Source: Cristatella mucedo (Eukaryota; Bryozoa; Phylactolaemata; Cristatellidae). From it: a DNA stretch of 64,000 bases. Positions 39,833-48,607 of the stretch are shown in pieces. The stretch lies in contig WPIO01000075.1 of the NCBI GenBank assembly GCA_009760855.2, positions 1,028,501 to 1,092,500 of the forward strand. Reading direction: 5' to 3'. The notes under the pieces were generated by a model that was not told the origin of the DNA, did not search any database, and saw only the letters and a list, made by a program, of their open reading frames with translations. The position numbers were made by a program, and so were the translations under genes. How positions within the stretch are numbered: the stretch's first letter is position 1; the number at the start of each line of letters is the position of its first letter.

Positions 39833-40640
39833 CTATATAGTTATTAATTAAAATTTTCGATCTATCTAACACTTCTTTAACAATAGGAATTATTCTAACA
39901 AATCTACAAGGATCATCTTCTTCTATCACTTGGATCAAACATCTTTTTATATAATACTTTATATCATAACCATTTGCTTTCTTATTATTAAATCTGCCAT
40001 ACTTGCTTATAATATCAAACTCAAAATCAAAATACTTTTCATCTTTAAGTAATAGCATAAAAATTGGTTCTCTAAGTGGCATATCCAAATCAGTATTAGG
40101 AATTCTTACATTACCAGCTGCTACGTAATCTAGTGGAGGTTCTTCACAATTTAATCCAGGAACAAAAATCTCAAACTCAGAGTAAAAACATTCACTAAGT
40201 TTCAAAACATGAAAACCTAATAAGCATTGTGCGTGATATTGTTTAGGTATAAAATCATCAATGATATTTCTGCTCCATAAAAATTTTATTTCAACTAAAG
40301 TATTGTTATCTATTATTCCATCAGGAGAATATCTGTACACACCATCACTACTAAAACAATCGTTTGCGTTATCAAGTTTTACTCTTAGTTTCATTTCTAA
40401 AAACTTTGCAGCAATAGGTTCAAATACTTTACCAAACAACATTGGAGGAAATCTCATACTAGAATTATTAGCAATGTATTTTTTTAGTTTTCTATTTGCA
40501 ATAAATTCTATATCAGGTTCACTCTGATCTCCAAATACTAGATCATTTCCAAGCATTGAGTAAACCTCTGAGCCTCCAATATTCAAGGACATTGATTTTT
40601 TCCACTCATCTGAACCTTGTACAAAATCAAATTTATTCAT
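39807..40640 (-). CDS. YqaJ/lambda-exonuclease-like recombinase (277 aa)
   Basis: A PD-(D/E)xK exonuclease of the YqaJ viral recombinase class, expected to resect double-stranded ends during replication or recombination. Visible motifs in order: QGSDEWKK (residues 8-15), GKVFEP with Glu74, SPDGII with Asp107, VEIKF with Glu117 and Lys119 (the ExK), and QYHAQC at 134-139, the usual downstream Gln helix. Length is normal for the family. The frame is intact and the start follows AGAAATATA. The gene end overlaps the start of fibre 1 by 26 bp, so the two are probably co-transcribed. Confidence 0.85.
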   Translation of the reverse strand: MNKFDFVQGSDEWKKSMSLNIGGSEVYSMLGNDLVFGDQSEPDIEFIANRKLKKYIANNSSMRFPPMLFGKVFEPIAAKFLEMKLRVKLDNANDCFSSDGVYRYSPDGIIDNNTLVEIKFLWSRNIIDDFIPKQYHAQCLLGFHVLKLSECFYSEFEIFVPGLNCEEPPLDYVAAGNVRIPNTDLDMPLREPIFMLLLKDEKYFDFEFDIISKYGRFNNKKANGYDIKYYIKRCLIQVIEEDDPCRFVRIIPIVKEVLDRSKILINNYIDASKTSMR

Positions 40641-40662
40641 TATATTTCTGGTTTAAATTTTT

Positions 40663-42197
40663 TTAAATGTCAGTTCCATCATAAATAAATGTTCCTTTAC
40701 TGCATGTAAATGGTGAACCATTACCATTAGAAGTAAGTTCTGCAGTGTTCTCACAGATAGTTAAGTAGTGAATCATAATGTTTGTAGCAGCAGCACCAGC
40801 GACAATAGGTGAAGGTATTTGAGAGTTAAACTCAATGCTTACATCAAGTTTTGAAGTAATTCTTAAAGTTTCATCGTTGTATTGTAAATCAACAACATGA
40901 ATTGGATATAGCATTAGCCATTCAGGGAAAGTTACACCAACTGGCTCTGTAACTTCATTTAATCCAAGATACTGCTTTCTGAATTGAGTAAAATCTAGAT
41001 ATGCAGCAGAAAATTTTTTCCATCTTTTGGATAACTACTTCTAGCAACAGTAGGATATTGCTTTGAACCATTAGCAAGCACAGTCACATTTTTAATATCA
41101 CAATGATTATATGTGCAAGGATTTCTAGTATAATCATTATATTTGTTTGTGTTTTGTGCAGCAACAATAAACCACCTAACTTTATCAATAGTGTTTTGCA
41201 CAGATAGAGTTCTAGTATATTTTAGACCTTGGTTAAAGTTTGTTAGTGTCATATTTTCATAACGTCTGACTCTGTAATTAAGTCTAATTTTCTTTGCCCT
41301 TTCACTTGATACATCAGCAAGTGCTCTTTGAATACTTTCTTTAGGAATAACACATGGAACCATCAGCCTCATTTTTGACATACTAATCTTAAATGCATTC
41401 CAAAGTCCTTCATTAGCAGCCCCAGCAGCTCCTCTTGATGTAATCGAATTAGTATTAGCAGCAGCTCCTGATGCACCAGTCATAATAGCATCAAAGTCAC
41501 TTCCACCAACTCGTGTCATCTCAAGCGTAAATGGAATATTATAAAGAATCTTATTCATATCTGCACAAAATCCAGACAATCTTGAAAGTGGGAGTGAGAT
41601 ACTAAAATTTCCTGCATTATCCGCTAAGACACTCGAAAGACCTCTTCTGTAAGCAAAACCAATATTACTAGAAGTTGCTGCAGAAGCATTTGGGCTAACA
41701 TAAGCACTGCTGCCTGTATACAGATCATCAAACGATTTTGCTTCATCTTTCTTCCATCCAGTTGCAGGTCCTTCTGTTCGGTTGTAGTCATTTGGATATA
41801 TAAGGTGTCCCATAAGAGTTGATACACTACCAGAGCCTTCTTTCAATGAATAGCTTTCTATTTCTTCAGCACCAAGTCTGATTCTCATCGAACTAAACAT
41901 CCAAGCTCCAGCATTCTTAACAAATCCAGCAGCAAGAGTTCTAGCAGGTGCTGCAAAGTTTCCACCAGCAGCTGTCTGGACTTGTAATTGACCTTCAAGC
42001 AGCAGATAAGCATCTGACAGCACATAGCAAAGTTGTTGTTCACCAGGAACGGTGAATGTAACTAGTTTATTTGCAATACTATCTGTTTCATTTCCATTAC
42101 TCTGATAAAATTCTCTGTATTGGTAATCTTTAATTTTGAAGTTAGGAAAACTAGGATCGCCTAATTCGAGTATGGTGTCAATCGGTGCATTTGCCAT
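40663..42197 (-). CDS. Major capsid protein (double jelly-roll), with one frame break
   Basis: By size, position and pattern this is the hexon-like double-jelly-roll protein that forms the capsid shell. The main frame (42197-40995, 400 residues) holds YVLSDAYLLLEGQLQV, FSSMRIRLGAEEIESYS and YPNDYNRTEG, features of the first jelly roll. It ends prematurely at 40995; the same protein clearly continues in the -1 frame through FRKQYLGLNEV, FPEWLMLYPIHVVDLQYND to 40663. The switch lies in an A6T4 run (41010-41019), which in the reading frame is the slippery heptamer A_AAA_AAT. The total span fits 511 residues with a single missing base. The start follows TATATAGAGAAGAA. The frame break is either programmed -1 shifting, mutation or consensus error. 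Confidence 0.82.
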
Positions 42198-42224
42198 TTC
42201 TTCTCTATATAAAAAAGTAAAAAT

Positions 42225-42821
42225 TTATTTCTTATTCTGAATATATAAACCAGCCCCAATTTTTTTCATGTATCCTCCGTATCCATCAGCCCTAGGCATA
42301 ATAGCAGGAACAACAGATTTTTCTTTTATAACTCTTTCTATTTCTTTGTATGCCTTAGGATCATTTTCTTTTAACGTTTCTGAATAATCTTCAGTTTCAG
42401 AATCTTCCATTTTTGCTTTGTATTTCTTTTTGCTTTTTGGCTTAAGTTTATCAAGCATCGCTCGTTTTATTTCAAGATCTATCTCTTTCATCTTTCTATC
42501 ATAATCTTCTTCTTTTTTACGTTTCTCCAACTCATACTCAAGTTCTTTCTTTCTTCTTTCTTCATCAAGTTTGTCATCAACTTCTCTTCGTTTATTAGCA
42601 TATTCCTGATCAATCTTTTCTTCCTTTGCCTGCAACTCAGTTAATTTTCTTGCCTGATGCATTTCAATTCCTTTGTTGGCAATATTTATACTAAGTCCAG
42701 TTAGTCCAGTAAGCACAGGCGCTGCTTTTCCAACACCATCAATAATCTTATCAAGTACGCCAGAACCATGATATTTTCCACCAGTTATCCTACCATGACC
42801 AATTCTAGCATAGCTACCCAT
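42225..42821 (-). CDS. Coiled-coil core/minor virion protein (198 aa)
   Basis: Domain order: Gly-rich start (GSYARIGHGRITGGKYHGSG), a hydrophobic amphipathic segment (APVLTGLTGLSINIANKG, about residues 34-51), a long highly charged coiled coil (about 60-120, Lys/Glu-rich) and a basic then acidic tail. This combination suggests an internal capsid or DNA-associated protein. It sits directly between capsid and penton genes, starting 6 bp after the penton-A stop. The frame is intact. No named family recognised. Confidence 0.65.
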   Translation of the reverse strand: MGSYARIGHGRITGGKYHGSGVLDKIIDGVGKAAPVLTGLTGLSINIANKGIEMHQARKLTELQAKEEKIDQEYANKRREVDDKLDEERRKKELEYELEKRKKEEDYDRKMKEIDLEIKRAMLDKLKPKSKKKYKAKMEDSETEDYSETLKENDPKAYKEIERVIKEKSVVPAIMPRADGYGGYMKKIGAGLYIQNKK

Positions 42822-42827
42822 CCAATA

Positions 42828-43679
42828 TTATTTTGAAATTTCTATTGTAGCTATAACATCTGTAATAGTATTTATTGTATTTTTATTTTGATCCGTCAAG
42901 TTAATTTTAAGACTTCTAACACCATCAATGTCTCCACGAGTTGGTAAGAATAAGATATTTGGAATGTGCAAGTCAACCTTTTCTCCTGGATTAATATCAT
43001 TAATATCAATCAAATATAAAGATGAAGATTGTTCTAAAAACCCCTTTTTATGTTCAACATAGTTTTTATTAGGATCTACCAAATCACAATCAATATTTAC
43101 CCATTTTACTCCAGAATTATCAGGAAGTTGCATTTTATTCCAAGCCTTATAAGTTCCAGAGAAATACATTGCTTTTTCTACAGCTTCATATGGAGTCCCA
43201 CCAACCATTGCAGCATCAAATGAGCCTTGCAAATTTGAACTAAAACCTAGAGTATCTCCAATAGAGTTGATTATTCCCGAATTTGTTCCAAGTAATACAA
43301 CAAAATCTCCAACAACTTGCATTATTATTTTATCATCAACATCAACGCTAAATCTAATTCCAGTACTGTTTCTGTTAGAAAGATTGACGAGCATGCTTGG
43401 TTTTACATTTGATAATGCTTGATTTAATGCAATGACAATCTTTTGACTATCATAATATCCTTCTGGTATAGCAACTGAGAAATTGCTTGGAGATGTTATT
43501 GCTTTATACCAAAGCATATCGTTTACATCAGTAGTAACATTTGTTATTATTCTGTTTGTATACGTAAACTCAACTCTACGCAATCCTATTTTGTTATAAC
43601 CAGAATCAGATCCAAGCATTAATGGAGGAACAAGAGTCTTTGAATCTGAACTGGTAGTTCCAGTTATTCTTATTGACAT
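42828..43679 (-). CDS. Penton-like minor capsid protein A (283 aa)
   Basis: Probably a jelly-roll vertex protein. The pattern IPEGYYDSQKIVIALNQAL followed later by GIINSIGDTLGF is typical of Polinton/adintovirus pentons, and the C-terminal half has strand-rich segments such as VNIDCDLVDPNKN and DLHIPNILFLPTRGD. The start chosen is the ATG at 43679 after ATAATATAAGA; an upstream TTG would add six residues overlapping the previous gene. It resembles protein B just upstream, so the two look like a tandem duplication. The frame is intact. Confidence 0.72.
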   Translation of the reverse strand: MSIRITGTTSSDSKTLVPPLMLGSDSGYNKIGLRRVEFTYTNRIITNVTTDVNDMLWYKAITSPSNFSVAIPEGYYDSQKIVIALNQALSNVKPSMLVNLSNRNSTGIRFSVDVDDKIIMQVVGDFVVLLGTNSGIINSIGDTLGFSSNLQGSFDAAMVGGTPYEAVEKAMYFSGTYKAWNKMQLPDNSGVKWVNIDCDLVDPNKNYVEHKKGFLEQSSSLYLIDINDINPGEKVDLHIPNILFLPTRGDIDGVRSLKINLTDQNKNTINTITDVIATIEISK

Positions 43680-43686
43680 TCTTATA

Positions 43687-44521
43687 TTATATTTCAATAA
43701 TTTCTATTACAACAGTAATTTGTTGAGAACCAAAATCTAAGACTTTCAAATTTTGATCTGTAATTGTAATCAATATATCAGAAATAGAATCACCAACAAG
43801 ATTGTGATATTCAAGAGTATTCGGCTCATATACCATTTGTTCCCAAGGATAGAAATTATAAGCAAAACTTCTAAGAGCTTGTGTTTCTATATTATTTATA
43901 TAACTTGTTCCACTAGCAACCAAATTACAGTTTATAAGAATTAAGTTTAGGTCAGAAACAAAAAATTCATTCTCTGAAATAATTTTCTCTCTAGGATCAT
44001 ATATATTGAATGGAGATGTACTGTCTGTTGTATAAACAATTTTTAGTAAAACCAAGTAATGGAGCTATAGTAGATTTATCAGCAACAAATGTAAACCCAG
44101 CAGGCATAGTAATCCAAGAATTAGAAGTAGCAGTATCAATGCCTAAAACAAACTTATCACTTCCAGATAATACAATAGAATTATTTATTGCATCTACTAT
44201 TCCAAGATTTACATCATCAGATACAGCAGCATATATACCAGGTGGAACTCTTACTATTCTATCAGATCCACCAACAAGTCTATACACAAAAGTATTATTA
44301 GATGATGTAATGTTCTTAATAGAATTAGTTCCAACAAACTTTTTGAAGCAAACTTTACAGTTTTTATTCGTAAGTTTTATAGGATCACTAATTCTAATTT
44401 TAATTGGATTAGTAGTTCCTGTTACATTAAAAATATACCCCTCTTTCCCTGCAGCAGTACCCTTTTTGATTGACTCAATATTTTTTAGAATATCCTTAGC
44501 TACACCAAGAAGATCAGTCAT
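43687..44521 (-). CDS. Penton-like minor capsid protein B, with one frame break
   Basis: The first frame (44521-43997) has VPPGIYAAVSDDVNLGIVDA, VLGIDTATSNSWITM and PLLGFTKN, matching the pattern of protein A. The second (to 43687) continues with TTDSTSPFNIYDP, LNLILINCNLVASG and HNLVGDSISDILI, the usual second half of such pentons. The junction is an A5 run (T5 at 44040-44044 on the plus strand); the span fits 277 residues with one extra base. The start follows ATATATAGAAA. The short second frame alone is not a separate gene. Confidence 0.75.
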
Positions 44522-44533
44522 TTTCTATATATC

Positions 44534-44845
44534 CTATAAAAGTTTATTAATTTTAGCAATGTATGAATTTGGTACTTTTCTAGATTTTGCAAGGTAATCA
44601 ACAGCAGCACTAATAAAATTTACTACTCCAGTATTTCCAGCAGCAAGCTCACGAATCCACAATTCTATCTTGTCAAATACTTCTGAATCATTCTTTACAA
44701 CTAATGGAATTATTTCAATTCCCTTACCTACTCTAGGTCTTAAATAACCTAAAACTCTTTGCTCTTTTACACTTCTTTTTTTCTTTTTGTCTAGCTCTGT
44801 AACAACATTAGAAAGATTTTCTTTACTAAGATTTTTAACAATCAT
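44534..44845 (-). CDS. Hypothetical helical protein (103 aa)
   Basis: Not recognised. It is basic at the N-terminus (LDKKKKRSVKEQ), predicted helical, and ends VDYLAKSRKVPNSYIAKINK. It lies between the penton pair and the long helical protein in the structural-gene block, same strand, 12 bp from penton B. The frame is intact. It is a possible virion component by position only. Confidence 0.5.
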   Translation of the reverse strand: MIVKNLSKENLSNVVTELDKKKKRSVKEQRVLGYLRPRVGKGIEIIPLVVKNDSEVFDKIELWIRELAAGNTGVVNFISAAVDYLAKSRKVPNSYIAKINKLL

Positions 44846-44881
44846 TTTTACTTGATTAGATAGTCTACCAGTTTTCTTTGC

Positions 44882-45718
44882 TCAAATAATATCAAGTAAA
44901 TCTTTCTTTATATCAACTGTTGATTCATATACTTTACCTACTTCTTCCATTTGGTTATCATTAAACTTAGTATAATAATTAGTTGTATATTCTAAGCTAT
45001 CATGAGCAGTTTGTTCTAGTTCTTGTTCAGCAGTATAGATTTTTTCATTATTAAGTTTTACTCCTAGCTCATATAGTTTTAAATCTTTATTTGTACTATC
45101 CATCTCATTTATTATTCTTGATACATAACTTGGAACATAACCATTTTTTTCATTAAGTAATTTAATTAGTTCAACTTTATCAAAATCTTGTACCCGAGTT
45201 TTCTTAGGAGTGCCAGTGGTTGGATTTATATTTAACTCTTCAGCTAAACCTTTTTGAGCAGTATCAATAGCTTCTCGTATTCTGGATTTGCTGCATGTGT
45301 CTTTGCTTGATTTGCTATAGTAATAGCTTTTTTATGCTTTCCTTCACTCACAGCTATTCTTGCTTTTTGAATAGTGCTTGATATATCTGGTTTTTGTTTG
45401 TATTCTAAAACTTTCTGCAGTTGTTCTTTGTTTTCTATCTGTAAAGCAAGTTTAGGTCTAATTCTTTTAAGTTTCTCAACAACAACTTTACCTGAGTTAT
45501 CAGTAGATCTCTCTAATGCTTGCTCGTTTAGCCTATGCTCAGCAGCATCTCTTACAGCAATTTCTGATTCTATTCTTTGTATCTCACTAGAGTTTTCTAG
45601 AATATTTGCATCTCTTAAGATCTTGCAGGTTTTGCAGTTTAGTTTCATAATCTAATGCCTCTTGAACACTTCCTTTATAAGGTTTTTTACCACTCGAGTA
45701 AATTTTTCCATTAAACAT
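44882..45718 (-). CDS. Long helical (scaffold-like) protein, two frame breaks
   Basis: Three overlapping frames read as one protein of about 278 residues: an N-terminal piece from ATG 45718 (MFNGKIYSSGKKPYKG), the middle frame 45648-45244 (charged helices, ALQIENKEQLQKVLEYK) and a final part that stays open upstream of 45103 through TPKKTRVQDFDKVELI to KKDLLDII. Breaks lie near 45611-45622 (one extra base) and at the A3/T3 run 45287-45289 (one missing base), which balance. Composition is helical and low in Cys and Trp. A scaffolding or internal role is inferred from its place between pentons and packaging ATPase; no family is recognised. Confidence 0.5.
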
Positions 45719-45731
45719 TTTACTATATCTA

Positions 45732-46402
45732 TTAATAATTAAAAAATGTCATTAATTGCTTTCCTTCTGAATCAACAGACCAAAATCTGCCTTCCGACTC
45801 AGTCTTTGTTAGATCTATTATGCAATATCCAAAACAGTTTCTAGTACAAGAGTTAACCCATTCTCTAAATTGTTTCTTATCAATATCACCAACATATGCA
45901 TCACGAATATATTCAATGTCAGTTGTGTTTTGCTTAAAGATTACTATTAAATTTACATTGTTTCTGATTTCTCTCCTAGGTATGTTTGTAAATCCTTGAG
46001 CAAGGTGGAAAATGTTTAAACCTTTATGTCTTCCTTGTGTGAAATAGTCTAATATCTTTGTCTGATCTGCAGTCATTAAATCATCAAGCACAACTAAATT
46101 CTTGCAGTTCTTATACGAGTCTACTTCTGGCATAGCATCAATTCCGTTAATCCAAGAATAAGCCTTATTTTTTTTGTCATTGACATAAGTCCACGATACA
46201 ACTTTTGATCTAAACTTGAAGCAATAATTGTACAACAATCATAATTAACCATTCCATAAAATATCCAATTCATTATTAGTTGAGATTTACCTGAACCACT
46301 TGGTCCTAGAACTAAAGCTCTGATTGGTACACTCGGCAATGGTTCTTTATGTCCAGTATCTACATCTTGCCCAAAATTAAACGCCCTCACTCGAAGAGAC
46401 AT
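45732..46402 (-). CDS. Packaging ATPase (FtsK/HerA-A32 type), one frame break
   Basis: Motor that pumps the genome into the capsid. The first frame (from ATG 46402) has the Walker A motif GPSGSGKS at residues 33-40. The second has Walker B (NLVVLDDLM) and FTQGRHKGLNIFHLAQGF, the sensor-like region typical of Polinton ATPases, then RNNVNLIVIFKQN. The join lies in an A8 run (T8 at 46168-46175), which in frame is the slippery heptamer A_AAA_AAA; -1 movement restores continuity. Total length (about 223 residues) is normal. The start follows AGTATAGGAA and faces the divergent zinc-ribbon gene 34 bp away. Confidence 0.88.
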
Positions 46403-46436
46403 TTCCTATACTAAAAAAGGTTTTTATATTATAGAA
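46403..46436. promoter_or_regulatory. Divergent promoter gap, ATPase / zinc-ribbon gene
   Basis: 34 bp with AGTATAGGAA toward the ATPase and TATTATAGAA toward the zinc-ribbon gene, each touching its ATG. Confidence 0.5.
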
Positions 46437-46838
46437 ATGGAAATTTACTGCTTGAAATGTAAGAAGCCTACAGATAGCATTCATGAAGAGTATGTCGAGA
46501 TAGATAGTACAAAAGGTCTTAGAGGAATGATTAAAGCAATTTGTGTGATTTGTGAAAGTAAAAAGTCAAAGTTTGTTAAGTTAAGATCAGAGAGTAGCAG
46601 TGGAGTTCTAGCTCATGGTAAAAAGTTAGGTACTACTGGAGTTTTATCTCATGGTAAAAAGTTAGGAACTGGAGTTCTAGCTCATGGTAAAAAGTTAGGA
46701 ACTGGAGTTCTAGCTCATGGTAAAAAGTTAGGAACTGGAGTTCTAGCTCATGGTAAAAAGTTAGGTAGTGGTGATATGAGTAAAGAACAAATACTTTCTG
46801 AACAAAGAAGAACTATCAACAATTTAAAAAAAAATTAA
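46437..46838 (+). CDS. Zinc-ribbon (DUF5679-like) protein with 11-residue repeats
   Basis: The N-terminus (MEIYCLKCKKPTDS ... GMIKAICVICESKK) is a four-Cys ribbon of the small DUF5679 type found in many adintoviruses and giant viruses. It is followed by five copies of GVLAHGKKLGT (with T/S variants) and a short helix MSKEQILSEQRRTINNL. The frame ends in an A9 run at 46826-46834, just where the protease frame becomes continuous, so the two may be a single polyprotein-like product. Repeats rich in His, Lys and Gly suggest a flexible basic linker or DNA-binding tail. Start context TATTATAGAAATGG. Confidence 0.7.
   Translation: MEIYCLKCKKPTDSIHEEYVEIDSTKGLRGMIKAICVICESKKSKFVKLRSESSSGVLAHGKKLGTTGVLSHGKKLGTGVLAHGKKLGTGVLAHGKKLGTGVLAHGKKLGSGDMSKEQILSEQRRTINNLKKN
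46602..46770 (+). repeat. 33-bp coding tandem repeat
   Basis: Five near-identical 33-bp units (GGAGTTCTAGCTCATGGTAA then AAAGTTAGGTACT); the first carries an extra ACT codon and the second has TTATCT for CTAGCT. Near-identity of units indicates recent expansion or homogenisation. Confidence 0.9.
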
Positions 46839-47241
46839 AAAGTACACCACTTACTGACTTTGAAATAAACCAATATGTTAAAGAATTAGATATAACAAAT
46901 TTCAGAGGTGTATTTGCAAGAGATGAATTAATTTCTCCAGAACAGAATGAGTGTCTTATTTGCAATACTGGTAAATCAGATCTAGCAATATATCATTGGG
47001 TAGCTCTTAAAAAATTGGAGATCGATGTTTTTACTTTGATTCGTTCGGTGCTCCTCCAATGCCAAAAGTGATTAATTATTTCGGTGGTACACCAAGTTTT
47101 CAAACGTTTCAACTGCAAATGTTTAATCAAACAGATTGTGGAATGAGGTGCTTAATCTTTCTTAAATTAATGGAATTTGTTGATTTTTGTACAGTCATGC
47201 AATTATTAATTTTAATTAACAAAAATAATTCTACTATATAG
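46802..47241 (+). pseudogene. Adenain-like cysteine protease, frame-broken
   Basis: Maturation protease of the capsid proteins in this lineage. The first part (no ATG of its own) contains FEINQYVKELDI, NFRGVFARDELI and YHWVALKK with the catalytic His codon at 46994-46996. After a shift at the A6 run 47009-47014 the second part has CFYFDSFGAPPMPKVINYFG (acidic/Asn residue region) and FNQTDCGMRCLIFLK with the catalytic Cys codon at 47137-47139. Upstream, the frame opens only after a stop at 46801-46810, and connects by a -1 shift in A9 (46826-46834, slippery A_AAA_AAA) to the zinc-ribbon gene. All three catalytic elements are present in order. The stop TAG sits in the start motif of the next gene. 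Confidence 0.8.
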
Positions 47242-47242
47242 A

Positions 47243-47730
47243 ATGGAAAATCAAGAAAAGAAATTTGTAGTTCTCCAAAATTCTGTAGTTGTTATTCCTA
47301 AAGGAAAGCCTGCACACGTTCATGTTGAAGAGAAAATTTCAAAAGATTCAAAACCTTATCTTAGCACGTGGATGTATATAACAGAAGAATCACTTCCTTA
47401 TATTCAAAACATTGTAGATAGATCGAGTGAGCAATTAGATTTTAAAGCATTTGATGCTAGTGCAAGGTCAACAATTGGAATTATATTTGATTTTGGAAAG
47501 AAACCTAGTATTATGTTTGATGAGAATAACAAAAAAATTAAAGTATCTAGTCCAGCAGATGTAATTAAAAAATTAGGAATGATTTTTGTATCACTGGAAT
47601 TCTTGATGGTAGTTATGTTTCAAAAGAATATTATAATAATGAAGAAAGATTAAATATTAGATTAAAGATTGACCAAGTAAAAGTTTATAGTTCACCAAAG
47701 AGATCAATGGTTAATCCAGCAGAGTTTTAA
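47243..47730 (+). CDS. Conserved-looking hypothetical (about 162 aa), one frame break
   Basis: Function unknown. The first frame (47243-47653) has VVLQNSVVVIPKGKPAHVHV and a strand-rich body; after a T5 run at 47583-47587 the correct reading moves to the -1 frame (ITGILDGSYVSKEYY ... QVKVYSSPKRSM) and stops at 47730. The span fits one missing base. Small basic beta-rich proteins at this place could bind single-stranded DNA, but nothing here proves it. It starts one base after the protease stop, at CTATATAGAATGG. Confidence 0.5.
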
Positions 47731-47823
47731 AAGTATAAATATAAAAAATAAATAAAAATTAGTTTGTAAGTTAAATTTTTTTAGATCTTTTTCCGAGTGA
47801 TATCAAGCATTTTATCAACTATT
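47731..47823. terminator. Convergent AT-rich spacer
   Basis: 93-bp AT-rich gap between convergent genes ending at 47730 and 47824, including ATAAAAAATAAATAAAAA, which holds AATAAA-type polyadenylation signals usable for the plus-strand gene. Confidence 0.35.
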
Positions 47824-48550
47824 TCACGGGCATAATTTTTTTATCTTATTAAGACTAGCAGGATTACTTATTTTATCTTTTAGAAAATCAGTAGCAAATG
47901 AATCGTTTAATCCACCACCAATGCCTAAGCCTAATTTGCTTTTCGCTGCCATGACGGCTGCAACTGTTTTAGCATCTTCACGTACGTAATTTGGTTGACG
48001 AGGATCAAGTGCAATTCTAGCAGCAGATTCAGCTAATACCAAGTCTGACAAGTTTCTTATTTCTTTTCTTTTAGGTTCAGGCATAGATGAAGTTTCGGTG
48101 TATAAACTATCGTGCACTAAAGCACCTCGATATAGGTCATTCACGCCTGTATAGCCTTCACTCATTCTCTGAGTAAACTTGGTTCCCGGACCAGCATATG
48201 AGTAACGATTTGTTCCATTGAATGAACCACCTGGGATAAATTCAGATTTTACTCCTGAGGGTAGTTTTAAGGTGCATTTCGCGGTTTCCAGTTAGTTTGT
48301 TTTTGAAATCCACGATGCCTGAGCCAAGTCGCCTATTACGTTTCAGTTGTTTTAGAGAAAGATTCAGTTGTAGGCCAGTTTTTTTTGATCTACACTTTTC
48401 TATTTTATTTAGTTGTGTTTTTGTTACAAAGATTGTAATTGAACCTGATAGATCTTCTTTTTTTAACCTGATTGAAATAGGTTTATCAGACTTATGTACC
48501 AAGTTTACTTGATGTTCTGATAGGTTTAGTTTTACCTCATGGTATTCCAT
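47824..48550 (-). CDS. Parvovirus-type phospholipase A2 virion protein, one frame break
   Basis: A minor virion protein with a phospholipase A2 domain, which in parvoviruses acts during endosomal escape. The upstream frame (48550-48242) has repeated hydrophobic-charged units (VKLNLSEHQVNLVH, ISIRLKKEDLSGS, TGLQLNLSLKQL). The downstream frame includes the calcium-loop pattern YAGPGTKF upstream of the first ATG, then DLYRGALVHDSLY with the catalytic His-Asp pair, and a helical tail. Frames switch in an A4 run (T4 at 48265-48268); the span fits 241 residues with one extra base. The listed ATG at 48165 lies inside the domain, so it is not the real start. Start of the whole gene follows TATTATAGAAATGG. 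Catalytic motif complete; gene broken as sequenced. Confidence 0.8.
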
Positions 48551-48607
48551 TTCTATAATATATTTAATTTTTATTTAAAGACAAATTAAACTATTATATA
48601 TTAAGAA
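48551..48607. promoter_or_regulatory. Divergent promoter region, PLA2 / HNH genes
   Basis: 57-bp AT-rich gap. TTATAGAA touches the PLA2-gene ATG; TATTATATATTAAGAA precedes the HNH-gene ATG. Confidence 0.45.

Noticed and set aside
44010-44597. 195-residue plus-strand frame
   Set aside because: Antisense shadow of the penton B gene, which has the recognisable motifs.
46602-46770. CRISPR-like array
   Set aside because: The repeats are contiguous 33-bp coding units without spacers.
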